A DNA stretch of 64,000 bases from Neptunicoccus cionae (GTDB lineage: Bacteria; Pseudomonadota; Alphaproteobacteria; Rhodobacterales; Rhodobacteraceae). Under the pieces are notes generated by a model. It was given only the letters and a program-made list of their open reading frames with translations. It ran no database searches and was not told the origin of the DNA. Shown in pieces: positions 26,837 to 35,151 of the stretch (the stretch's first letter is position 1; each line of letters opens with the position of its first letter). Where the stretch lies: positions 62,001 to 126,000 of the forward strand of contig NZ_BMKA01000003.1 in the NCBI RefSeq assembly GCF_014643735.1, given 5' to 3'. A program made the position numbers and the translations under genes.

Positions 26837-28199
26837 TAGTTTGAAATGGATAGAAAAAATCCCGCAGGCTGCACAGGACTATATCGCCAATCGCCGCCTT
26901 GAAGAGGTGGAGTGCATCATCTCGGACACCACGGGCATCAGCCGTGGTAAATGTATGCCAGCACGCAAATTCGGGCGGCTCGATCCGATGTATCTGCCCG
27001 ACAGCATCTTTTATCAAACCGTGACCGGCTCTTATGTTGATATCGAAAACATCGAGAACCAGTACACGGAAGGGGATATGGTGCTTTCGCCCGATTTTTC
27101 TTCGGCAACTGCTGCACCTTGGACGGGCGATATTACGCTGCAAATCATCCATAACGTGACCGATGTTCACGGCGCGCCGATGCCACTGGTGCCGCGCAAT
27201 GTGTTACGGCGCGTTCTCTCCTATTACGAGGCCGAGGGTTGGGAACCCGTTGTCGCGCCGGAGATGGAGTTTTATCTGGTGGCGCGCAACACCGACCCGA
27301 ACCAACCGGTTGTCCCTAAACTTGGCCGCACAGGGCGACCTGCGGCTTCTATGCAGGCCTACTCCATGTCTGCAGTGGACGAATACGGTCCGGTGATCGA
27401 CGACATCTACGATTTCGCCGAATATCAGGGCTTTGAAATCGACACGATCATTCAGGAAGGCGGTGCCGGTCAGGTTGAAATCAACCTCAAGCACGGCCAC
27501 CCGATCAAGCTGGCGGATGAGGTATTCTACTTCAAGCGCCTGATCAAAGAAGCCGCACTTCGCCACGATTGTTATGCAACCTTCATGGCAAAACCGATGG
27601 GCGACCAACCGGGTTCGGCCATGCACATCCACCATTCCATTCTGGATAAATCCACCGGCAAGAACATCTTCAACGATGCGCAGGATCAGCCGACACCGGC
27701 CTTTGGCCACTTTATTGCCGGCCTGCAAACCCACCTCCCCGCCGCCACACCGTTTATCGCCCCCTATGTGAACAGCTACCGGCGATATGTGGCGGCTTTC
27801 TCGGCACCCATCAATCTGGAGTGGGCCGAGAACAACCGCACAACCGGCATCCGCGTTCCGATCTCCTCGCCTGAATCGCGACGGGTGGAAAACCGCGTCG
27901 CTGGCATGGACTGCAATCCCTACATCGGGCTTGCTGCCTCTCTCGCCTGTGGGTTTCTCGGCATAAAAAACAAACTGGAACCCCGGATCGCAGCTTCTGG
28001 TGAAGCCTATGACGCGGATCGTGACATCCCGCCCACTATGTACGAAGCCCTGACCCTGCTTAGCGAAAACGAAGAACTAGCCGATATGATGGGACCAGAG
28101 TTCACGGCCGTTTATACTGCGGCGAAGAACAAAGAATATGACGAGTTTCAGGAAGTCATCAGCCCGTGGGAACGGGAACACCTGTTGATGAACGTCTGA
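26829..28199 (+). CDS. Glutamine synthetase-family enzyme, PuuA-like gamma-glutamylamine synthetase
   Basis: From ATG 26829 the protein has 456 residues. It shows the glutamine synthetase core: an N-terminal beta-grasp ECIISDTTGISRGKCMPARKF, the metal-site glutamate in APEMEFYLV, GAGQVEINLKHGHPIKLADEVFYFKRLIKEAA, MAKPMGDQPGSAMHIHHSIL, and NRTTGIRVP. The GISRGK start and the missing adenylylation loop mark a PuuA-like paralog that ligates glutamate to an amine such as putrescine. The substrate is not proven. Coupled to both neighbours by overlaps. Confidence 0.88.
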   Translation: MDDSLKWIEKIPQAAQDYIANRRLEEVECIISDTTGISRGKCMPARKFGRLDPMYLPDSIFYQTVTGSYVDIENIENQYTEGDMVLSPDFSSATAAPWTGDITLQIIHNVTDVHGAPMPLVPRNVLRRVLSYYEAEGWEPVVAPEMEFYLVARNTDPNQPVVPKLGRTGRPAASMQAYSMSAVDEYGPVIDDIYDFAEYQGFEIDTIIQEGGAGQVEINLKHGHPIKLADEVFYFKRLIKEAALRHDCYATFMAKPMGDQPGSAMHIHHSILDKSTGKNIFNDAQDQPTPAFGHFIAGLQTHLPAATPFIAPYVNSYRRYVAAFSAPINLEWAENNRTTGIRVPISSPESRRVENRVAGMDCNPYIGLAASLACGFLGIKNKLEPRIAASGEAYDADRDIPPTMYEALTLLSENEELADMMGPEFTAVYTAAKNKEYDEFQEVISPWEREHLLMNV

Positions 28200-29512
28200 T
28201 GGCTTTGAACCTACTTCACGCCAATGACACCGCAGGAACCTACCCGCAAAGCTGGTACGCCGCGACTGCCGATACCCTGCCGCCCTTTCCGACACTGGAA
28301 GGGGATCACAGCGCGGATGTTTGCGTCATTGGCGGGGGCTTTACCGGATTATCAGCCGCACTGCACCTGGCAGAACGGGGCTTTCGCGTCACCCTGCTAG
28401 AGGCCCAACGCATGGGTTGGGGCGCGTCAGGGCGCAACGGCGGTCAGGTTGGCTCCGGTCAGCGGCGCGATCAGATGGAACTGGAGAAAATGGTCGGGCG
28501 CGATGATGCCCGCCACCTGTGGTCCCTGTCCCAAGACGCCAAGGCGCTGGTCAAATCCCTAAGCGAGACCCACGGCATTGACTGCGCCCATAAACCCGGC
28601 GTTGCCCATGTGGACTGGAAAGCTGGCGATGTCGCGGATGAACACGCCTACGCCGAACATCTCGCCAAAAACTACGGCTATACCAAAATCAAACCGCTTG
28701 ACCGGGCGGCGGTCTGTGATCTGCTTGGCACCGATGTCTACCACGGTGGCACGCTGGATATGGGGGCGGCCCACATCCACCCCTTAAACTTCGCGTTGGG
28801 CTTGGCCCGCGCCGCGCAAAAAGCAGGCGTGACCCTTTACGAACAATCCGAAGTCACAGGTATTCAGCAGGGTGATCCGGTTACAATCAACACTGCCAAG
28901 GGCAAGATCAGCGCCAGTCATCTGGTGATCGCCTGTAACGCCTACCTCGGCGGGTTACACGAAAAAACTGCTGCACGCGTGATGCCGATCAACAATTTCA
29001 TCGTCGCGACAGAACCCCTCGGTCAGGACGGCGCAGAAGCGCTGATCGCGCAGGATGTGGCCATAGCCGACAGCAAATTCGTGGTGAACTACTATCGCCG
29101 CTCCGCAGACCATCGGCTGTTGTTTGGCGGCGGCGAAACCTACAGCTATCGTTTCCCCAAAGACATCCGCGCGCTGGTGCGCAAACCCATGCTGGAAATC
29201 TACCCACAACTGAAAGACGTAAAGCTCGACTACGCATGGGGCGGCACCCTTGGGATCACTGTCAACCGGATGCCCTATTTCGGACGGATTGCGCCGAACA
29301 TCCTGACCGCATCAGGGTATTCCGGCCACGGCGTAGCCCTTGCAACCCTTGCAGGGCGGATCACAGCCGCAGCCATCGCAGGACAGGCCGAAGACTTTGA
29401 CGTTATGTCCCGCGTCCCAACCATCCCGTTCCCGGGCGGCCGCACCCTGCGCTACCCCAGTCTCGTGCTTGCCATGTCATGGTATGCGCTGCGGGATCGG
29501 TTCGGGCTCTGA
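28199..29512 (+). CDS. FAD-dependent amine oxidase, PuuB-like (gamma-glutamylputrescine oxidase family)
   Basis: From ATG 28199, overlapping the previous stop (TGATG), the protein has 437 residues. It opens with YPQSWYAATA, then the dinucleotide site VCVIGGGFTGLSAALHLAERG, GWGASGRNGGQVGSGQR (DAO-family marker), and a C-terminal GYSGHGVALATLAGRITAAAI FAD segment. PuuB/OrdL oxidases deaminate gamma-glutamylputrescine to the aldehyde. Together with the amidotransferase and PuuA-like synthetase this makes a gamma-glutamylation route for an amine. No aldehyde dehydrogenase (PuuC) is in this window. Confidence 0.88.
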   Translation: MALNLLHANDTAGTYPQSWYAATADTLPPFPTLEGDHSADVCVIGGGFTGLSAALHLAERGFRVTLLEAQRMGWGASGRNGGQVGSGQRRDQMELEKMVGRDDARHLWSLSQDAKALVKSLSETHGIDCAHKPGVAHVDWKAGDVADEHAYAEHLAKNYGYTKIKPLDRAAVCDLLGTDVYHGGTLDMGAAHIHPLNFALGLARAAQKAGVTLYEQSEVTGIQQGDPVTINTAKGKISASHLVIACNAYLGGLHEKTAARVMPINNFIVATEPLGQDGAEALIAQDVAIADSKFVVNYYRRSADHRLLFGGGETYSYRFPKDIRALVRKPMLEIYPQLKDVKLDYAWGGTLGITVNRMPYFGRIAPNILTASGYSGHGVALATLAGRITAAAIAGQAEDFDVMSRVPTIPFPGGRTLRYPSLVLAMSWYALRDRFGL

Positions 29513-29519
29513 CGCCATC

Positions 29520-29548
29520 GCTCTTTTTGGTTCAAATATCCAAATTCC
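29520..29548. repeat. 29-base intergenic repeat, copy 1
   Basis: This stretch is identical to 51849-51877. It begins 8 bases after a plus-strand stop codon, as copy 2 begins 21 bases after one. It contains the small inverted pair TTTGG/CCAAA around a nine-base AT-rich loop. It abuts the 3' end of the minus-strand flavoprotein gene. Confidence 0.85.
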
Positions 29549-29551
29549 GCC

Positions 29552-31972
29552 CTATACCCGCAAACGATGCCCCGCAGGGTCAAACAACGGCTCCGCAAGT
29601 ATCACGGCACGGTGGGGCCGCCCGAGAACCGCAACATCAAGTTCGGTCCCCGGCCCCGCATGGGCTGTTTTTACAAAGGCCAAAGCACAGGACGCCTCCA
29701 CGGTATAGCCGTACGCCCCCGAAGTGATACGCCCCACAGGCGTGCCGTTAGGCAAGAAGATCGGCTCTCCGCCCGAACTGTCTGCATCTTGTGTTTCAAT
29801 CCGCACACAAACCAGCTTTTCCCGCGGCGCTTTATCCTTGATCGCAGCATAGGCGTCGCGGCCCAAAAACTCCGGCTTGTCCATCTTGACCAACCGCTCG
29901 AAGCCGACCTCCTGTGGCCAATACTCCGGCGAATACTCGCGGCTCCACGATCCGTAGCCTTTCTCGATCCGCAAAGACCCAAGCGCACGGCTCCCCACAG
30001 GGATCACCCCGAGATCACGCCCCGCCTCAAACAGCGCTTCCCAAAGGCGGATCTGGTCCGCTTCGGCCACGTAAACCTCCCAGCCAAGATCGCCGGTGAA
30101 GGAAACCCTGATCCCGATCGCTGCGATTCCTGCAAGGGTGAAACGGCGGGACCGCATGAAAGGCCAACCGCTGTTTGACAAATCCTCTTGCGTCAGGCGT
30201 GCCAGCAATTCACGGGATTTTGGGCCCGAAATATTCACGCCGCAATAGGCTTCGGTCACACTCTCAAAAGCAGCATCTTCCGGCAGCGGCACCATCTGGA
30301 AATAGCGCTGGTGATAGCGTTCGGCGATGCCGGTACCGACCATGAAAAAAAGATCCTCCGCCAGTTTCGTTATGGTGAAATCCCCGGCGATTCCGCCGCG
30401 CAAACCCAGCATTGGTGTCAGACAGGAGCGACCAATCTCGGTCGGCACATGGTTCGCCACGACACGGTTCAGCCAATCAGCAGCGCCCTTGCCGGTAATC
30501 TCGTATTTGCCGAAATTGGAAATATCGATCACGCCGACATTTTCCCGCAAGCTGCGGCATTCCCGCCCCACCGGCTCAAACCAGTCCTGTCGGGTAAAGC
30601 CATAACTTTCCTGCCCGCTCTGCCCCTCTCCAGCGTACCAGAGCGGATGCTCCCAGCCATAGTTCAGACCATGCACCGCCCCCATTTCCTTCTGACGCCG
30701 GTACATCGGGCGCAAACGTGTTTCGCGGCCTGCCTGCCGTTCTTCATAGGGGAAATGAATGGCGAACCGATTGGCGTATTGATCGGCCACTTTCTCCTGT
30801 GTGAACTTACGATCCGCCCAATTCCCAAACCGGCTCAGATCCCACGGGAACATATCAAATTCGGGCTCGCCATCAACGATCCACTGGGCTGTCATCAATC
30901 CCAGACCGCCCGATTGGCTAAAGCCCGGAATGATACCACAACAGCAGAAGTAGTTCTTTAGCTCCGGTACCGGCCCGTACAATGCGGCACTGTCGGGCGA
31001 CCAGATCATCGGTCCGTTGATCACCCGTTTGATCCCCGCCGTGGCTGCAACCGGCACGCGCTCCATCGCCCGTTCCAGATTTTCCATGATCCGGTCAAGG
31101 TCTCCGTCGAACAACTCATGCCCGAAATCCTGTGGTGTGCCGTCCTCGGCCCAGAACTTTAGCTGTTTTTCGTAAGCGCCAATCAGCAGGCCATTGCCTT
31201 CCTGACGCATGTAATATTCCCCGTCCCGATCCGCGACTGACGGCAATCGTTCCGTCATGGCCGCGATTTCAGGGATGGTTTCGGTCACCAGATACTGGTG
31301 CTCGGTCGGTTGTAGCGGCAGTTTAACACCCGCCATAGCCGCCACTTCCCGCGCCCAAAGCCCTCCCACATTCACCACCCATTGCGTGTGAATGTTGCCT
31401 TTCGGCGTTTCCACGATCCAGCTGCCATCGAGTTGTGGATGGGTCGCTGTGGCTGGACAGAACCGATAAATCTCTGCCCCCATCTGACGGGCGCCCGCTG
31501 CATAGGCTTGGGTCACACCGGAGGGATCGACGTTGCCTCCGTCCTCCTCAAACATGATGCAGCGCACTCCGTCCAAATTCAGCAGCGGGTTCTTTTCCAG
31601 CGCCTGCTCGGGGGTGAGTTCGTAAAATTTCTCTTGGAAATACCGTGCTTTGGATTCCTGCAAGCGCAACTGGTGTTCCCGCGCTTCGGTCTGGGCGAGG
31701 TAAATGGAACCGGGTTGGAACACGCCACAGCCCTGTCCGGTCTCCTGTTCCAGTTCTTTATACAGATTCATCGTATAGTACTGAATTTTAGAGATATTGT
31801 TGTTGTCATGCAGGCCGTGCAAATTGGCCGCTGCATGCCAAGTGGAGCCGGACGTGAGTTCGTCCCGTTCAAGAAGCACCACATCACGCCAGCCCAGTTT
31901 GGCAAGGTGATAGAGGATCGAGCAGCCCACTAGACCGCCTCCGATGACGACAGCTTGTGCGTGGGTTTTCAT
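29552..31972 (-). CDS. Dimethylglycine dehydrogenase-like FAD/GcvT fusion protein
   Basis: An 806-residue two-part enzyme. The N-terminal FAD oxidoreductase has AVVIGGGLVGCSILYHLAKLGW and the flavin-binding SGSTWHAAANLHGL, where the histidine is the usual covalent FAD anchor in dimethylglycine/sarcosine dehydrogenases. The C-terminal aminomethyltransferase (GcvT) part, from about residue 430, has NVGVIDISNFGKYEITGKGA, CGVNISGPKSRELL and SFTGDLGWEVYV. Such fusions demethylate N-methylated amino acids and pass the methyl group to tetrahydrofolate. It lies downstream of the Rieske oxygenase and a small gene, fitting stepwise demethylation of a betaine. Confidence 0.9.
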   Translation of the reverse strand: MKTHAQAVVIGGGLVGCSILYHLAKLGWRDVVLLERDELTSGSTWHAAANLHGLHDNNNISKIQYYTMNLYKELEQETGQGCGVFQPGSIYLAQTEAREHQLRLQESKARYFQEKFYELTPEQALEKNPLLNLDGVRCIMFEEDGGNVDPSGVTQAYAAGARQMGAEIYRFCPATATHPQLDGSWIVETPKGNIHTQWVVNVGGLWAREVAAMAGVKLPLQPTEHQYLVTETIPEIAAMTERLPSVADRDGEYYMRQEGNGLLIGAYEKQLKFWAEDGTPQDFGHELFDGDLDRIMENLERAMERVPVAATAGIKRVINGPMIWSPDSAALYGPVPELKNYFCCCGIIPGFSQSGGLGLMTAQWIVDGEPEFDMFPWDLSRFGNWADRKFTQEKVADQYANRFAIHFPYEERQAGRETRLRPMYRRQKEMGAVHGLNYGWEHPLWYAGEGQSGQESYGFTRQDWFEPVGRECRSLRENVGVIDISNFGKYEITGKGAADWLNRVVANHVPTEIGRSCLTPMLGLRGGIAGDFTITKLAEDLFFMVGTGIAERYHQRYFQMVPLPEDAAFESVTEAYCGVNISGPKSRELLARLTQEDLSNSGWPFMRSRRFTLAGIAAIGIRVSFTGDLGWEVYVAEADQIRLWEALFEAGRDLGVIPVGSRALGSLRIEKGYGSWSREYSPEYWPQEVGFERLVKMDKPEFLGRDAYAAIKDKAPREKLVCVRIETQDADSSGGEPIFLPNGTPVGRITSGAYGYTVEASCALAFVKTAHAGPGTELDVAVLGRPHRAVILAEPLFDPAGHRLRV

Positions 31973-32001
31973 CTGCGTTCTCCTGTGGACGGCTGCACGG
32001 T

Positions 32002-32030
32002 GGGATTTGAGTATTTTTGGAACATTGAAG
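32002..32030. repeat. Diverged relative of the intergenic repeat (tentative)
   Basis: GGATTTGAGTATTTTTGGAA followed by CATTGAAG resembles the reverse complement of the 29-base repeat at 29520 (GGAATTTGGATATTTG, then AACC). It lies just upstream of the 806-residue gene, so that gene would be flanked by related elements. Alignment by eye only. Confidence 0.35.
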
Positions 32031-32036
32031 CGGGTT

Positions 32037-32255
32037 TCAGGCTTCGCGTCCGTAGGAGCGGAGTGTGGAATGCAGGGTTTCGGCTTCGGGCAGACCCGCC
32101 TCTAGTGCGTAGATGTAAGCGTGGGTCAGGTAAAAGCAGCCGCGTATTTCGTCCATTTCCAGCGCTGAGTTTCCGGCCTGTTGGTAAAGCCGCACCAAAG
32201 CGGGGGAATTCTGTGCCGCGTGGGCGTCCAGCAGAGCCTGATCGAGCGGGATCAT
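32037..32255 (-). CDS. Small helical protein encoded between Rieske oxygenase and demethylase genes
   Basis: Unrecognised 72-residue protein. ATG 32255 overlaps the stop of the Rieske gene (ATGA), so it is translated from the same message. Sequence features: LLDAHAAQNSPALVRLYQQAGNSALEMDEIRGCFYLTHAYIYALEAGLPEA, which reads as three amphipathic helices, possibly a TPR-like fragment. No metal motif is present. It may be an accessory factor of the oxygenase or the demethylase. The strict coupling argues for a real gene. Confidence 0.7.
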   Translation of the reverse strand: MIPLDQALLDAHAAQNSPALVRLYQQAGNSALEMDEIRGCFYLTHAYIYALEAGLPEAETLHSTLRSYGREA

Positions 32256-33418
32256 TTTTTTCGCTCCGACGCGGCGCGGATCAGCGCATCTGCGACCCAT
32301 TTGTGAAACAGATGCGTCGGCCCGTCCATCACCGGAGAGAATTTGCCACCGTCAAAGTACGGGGCGTGCCGACCCTTTTGCATGCCCTCTACAACGAAGA
32401 TGTCCTCTTCAAAAATCTCTTTCCACTGACGGGTGTTCTTTTCACGTAGAGGGGCGAACTCCGCGTCTGCTGCCTCGGGTTTGGCATAGAAAATCTCAAC
32501 ATGCTCGCGGGTTTTGTCGAGCGAGAGGGGTTCCAGCAGGATGGCATAATAATGGTCGCGGTGCGCCCCCAGCAGTACATTCGGGAACACGCTGATATAT
32601 TCCGCGCCTGTGTCCCATTGCGGCCCGAGACCTTCAAAATCGGGAAAAACCGTGCCGTTTTCGCCGGCAAGTTGGCGGTACACCAACGTACCCTGCCCCG
32701 CGTAGCGATCCTCTTTCGTGATGTTGTAGTGATCCTCTAGCCGTGAATAGCTGTTCAGACCGGGGTGGACCCAAGGCAGATGATAGCTTTCGCAGTAATT
32801 TTCCACTGCCAGCTTCCAGTTACATGAGACTTCTAGGCAGAAAGAGCTGTCAGGACCGGCATGGTGCAGCGGCTTTTCAAACATCGACCAGCGAGCCATC
32901 AGATCTTTATGGACGTCTTCAAACGGCGCGGCTGTGCCCGAGACGTTCGCATAGACCACACCCAACCAGACGAAGCTGTTGATCTCGATCAGCCCCAGTT
33001 CATCCCGTTTGATGTCTTCGTGGATGTTCTGGCCCGGACCGCCCACATGAGGGGTGGACCGCAAGCGCCCGTCCAGCCCGTAGCACCAGCTGTGATAGGG
33101 GCAGCGTATGGTTCCGCGAATATTGGCAGGTTTGTCGAGAAGGATCATCCCGCGATGGCGGCATGTGTTTTGATAGACCCGCACCAGACCTTCATGATCT
33201 CGCAGGATCAACAGCGGCACGCCGAGAAAATCGACCGGTTTCGCATCACCGGAATTTGGCACATCCTTGACAAAGCCGATGCCGGACCAATTGTCGAAAA
33301 GAACGGCTTTTCGTTCCTGATCAAAGACGTCCTGATTCGTATAATGGGCATTTGGCAGCCCACGCGCCTGTGCGACATCCTGTGTCACTGCGTTCAAATC
33401 CGAAAGAGCGATTGTCAT
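32252..33418 (-). CDS. Rieske-type oxygenase alpha subunit for a quaternary amine (GbcA/CntA/stachydrine demethylase-like)
   Basis: A 388-residue ring-hydroxylating-type oxygenase. The Rieske 2Fe-2S ligands are C86-x-H88 and C106-x-x-H109 in NTCRHRGMILLD and RCPYHSWCYGLDG. The mononuclear iron region is AVENYCESYHLPWVHPGL, and the C-terminal EEDIFVVEGMQKGRHAPYF matches members that act on glycine betaine, carnitine or dimethylproline. These monooxygenases start N-demethylation or cleavage of the quaternary amine. The partner reductase is not encoded here. The next genes are the 72-residue protein and the dimethylglycine-dehydrogenase-like enzyme. Confidence 0.88.
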   Translation of the reverse strand: MTIALSDLNAVTQDVAQARGLPNAHYTNQDVFDQERKAVLFDNWSGIGFVKDVPNSGDAKPVDFLGVPLLILRDHEGLVRVYQNTCRHRGMILLDKPANIRGTIRCPYHSWCYGLDGRLRSTPHVGGPGQNIHEDIKRDELGLIEINSFVWLGVVYANVSGTAAPFEDVHKDLMARWSMFEKPLHHAGPDSSFCLEVSCNWKLAVENYCESYHLPWVHPGLNSYSRLEDHYNITKEDRYAGQGTLVYRQLAGENGTVFPDFEGLGPQWDTGAEYISVFPNVLLGAHRDHYYAILLEPLSLDKTREHVEIFYAKPEAADAEFAPLREKNTRQWKEIFEEDIFVVEGMQKGRHAPYFDGGKFSPVMDGPTHLFHKWVADALIRAASERKK

Positions 33419-33511
33419 CCTGCCACCCGTCCCAAACTGGTTTCCTAGCGCTGACTATGCTTTTGTAAAAGCGACACTGCCAAGATCGAGAAACTTGTTT
33501 TTGAGATGAAT

Positions 33512-34405
33512 TCAGCTCATGTGACGTTCGCGCATCCAGTCATAAAGCGTCCGTGTGGCGTCTGGCATAGCGGGGTTGGCTGCGATTAGGTAGAAGGCGC
33601 CGGGTGCGGCGCAGCTGTGATCGTCAAGGGTTACCAGCTTTCCCTGATCCAGCAGAGGCGCGGTCAGTTTGCGCCAGCCGAGCGCCAGCCCTGCCCCTTC
33701 CTGTGCCAGTTGTATGGCAATTGAATAATTGTTTACGCGGCGTGCCGGTGCGATGGGGCCGTGATATTTCATCATATCGAACCAGACCGCCCATGTAGTC
33801 CAGTTTTCATTGCGGGCGTCCATGTTGATCAGCGGTTCCCGTGCAAGATCTTCCAGTGTTGCGTCTTGCAACCGTTCTGCCAATGCGGGCGTGCAAACCG
33901 GCACCAGTTCATCCCCGAACAAGCGGGTGTGCTCTGGTTCTCTGGGCGGCGTCAGGCGGTATTCGATAGCCAGATCCGCGTGGATCGGTCTTTGCAGCAA
34001 CCGGTCCGAGATTTGCTGATTGATCTGGATGCTCTCGAACTCTCGCCAGAACGAAATGATCCGCGGCGTCAGCCAGAGAGAGGACACCGCCGTGGTGGTC
34101 GCGATCTCCACTTTTGGCGCATCCGCCTGATTGCGCAAGGAAGCGGTGATGGCGGCAATGTCGCGAAAGCTGTGGCTGAGCACCGCAAAAAGCCGCTCTC
34201 CGTCGTCGGTCAGGGTCACGGCGCGGTGGCCACGGGTGAACAGCGCCAGACCCAGCCATTTCTCCAGCGCTTTGACCTGATGGCTAACAGCACCCGGTGT
34301 AACGTTCAGCTCGGCAGCGGCCTCGTTGAACGCGCCACGGCGGGAGGCTGCCTCAAACGCGCGCAGCATGGTTAATGGCGGCATATCATAGGGTTTGGAT
34401 CGCAT
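33512..34405 (-). CDS. LysR-family regulator, GcvA-like
   Basis: A 297-residue LysR regulator with the GcvA-type start MPPLTMLRAFEAASRRGAFNEAAAELNVTPGAVSHQVKALEKWLG (helix-turn-helix at about 20-45) and a periplasmic-binding-like effector domain. It sits 93 bases upstream of the Rieske gene on the same strand, so it is the likely regulator of the amine-demethylation genes, and may be co-transcribed with them. The effector is unknown. Confidence 0.88.
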   Translation of the reverse strand: MRSKPYDMPPLTMLRAFEAASRRGAFNEAAAELNVTPGAVSHQVKALEKWLGLALFTRGHRAVTLTDDGERLFAVLSHSFRDIAAITASLRNQADAPKVEIATTTAVSSLWLTPRIISFWREFESIQINQQISDRLLQRPIHADLAIEYRLTPPREPEHTRLFGDELVPVCTPALAERLQDATLEDLAREPLINMDARNENWTTWAVWFDMMKYHGPIAPARRVNNYSIAIQLAQEGAGLALGWRKLTAPLLDQGKLVTLDDHSCAAPGAFYLIAANPAMPDATRTLYDWMRERHMS

Positions 34406-34462
34406 GGACGTACCTGCTTGCGGATGGGGCGTCAGAACAGGTTACACAAGTTTGCCCCTCGA

Positions 34463-35131
34463 TCAATCAGCGAGTGGTTCGCGCAACTGTGGACCTTCCA
34501 CCCGTCCTGAGTTGACCTCAACCCCGACGCGGTGGCGGGCAAAGTAGGCCGGATCAGCAGAGCGCATGAGCGTGGCAGCCCCTTTGCCTTCCTCCCCGAG
34601 CCAGAGACCGAAGTTTTCAGGTGTCACAGTAACGGGTTCGCGGTGGTGAACCTCGGCGATGTCCGCGCCTGCATCAGTTGTGACCATGGCGCAGGTGACG
34701 GAACGGGCGCCGTCAGGGCCGCTCCAGACCTGCCAGATCCCACCAAAGGCCATTAGCGGGTCTTTGGCCGCATAGATGTACCAAGGTTCCTTCCCTTTGC
34801 CTTTCTCGCGGTGCCATTCGTAAAACCCGTCCGCTGGTATCAAACAGCGGCGGCTGCGCACCGCATCGCGGAAGGCTGGTTTTTCGGCGATTGTTTCGGC
34901 GCGCGCGTTGATCAGCAGCGGTCCGTCGGTCGGGGATTTATACCACTTGGGCAGAAACCCCCAGCGCATCGGGACCAAATGGCGCGCCCCGTCGTGCAAA
35001 ACCGCCACGGGGATATCCTGCGTTGGACAAATGTTATAGTGCGGTTGCTCCCACTGTGCGGTGATCTCGGTTGCGCCAAACCAGCCAGCAACAGCATCGG
35101 TCGGAAGGGTCAGGGCAAATCGGCCGCACAT
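34463..35131 (-). CDS. yedK: HMCES/YedK-family abasic-site protein (SRAP domain)
   Basis: From ATG 35131 the protein has 222 residues and begins MCGRF, giving Cys2 after methionine removal. Other SRAP marks are PHYNICPTQDIPV, VPMRWGFLPKWYK, LINARAET, LIPADGFYEW and VHHREPVTVTP. SRAP proteins crosslink through Cys2 to abasic sites in single-stranded DNA and shield them. The usual histidine motif (often HDRMP) reads HHREP here, a modest variation. Upstream frame extensions would bury Cys2 and are rejected. Confidence 0.92.
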   Translation of the reverse strand: MCGRFALTLPTDAVAGWFGATEITAQWEQPHYNICPTQDIPVAVLHDGARHLVPMRWGFLPKWYKSPTDGPLLINARAETIAEKPAFRDAVRSRRCLIPADGFYEWHREKGKGKEPWYIYAAKDPLMAFGGIWQVWSGPDGARSVTCAMVTTDAGADIAEVHHREPVTVTPENFGLWLGEEGKGAATLMRSADPAYFARHRVGVEVNSGRVEGPQLREPLAD

Positions 35132-35151
35132 TTTACTACTCCTAAAAGCGA

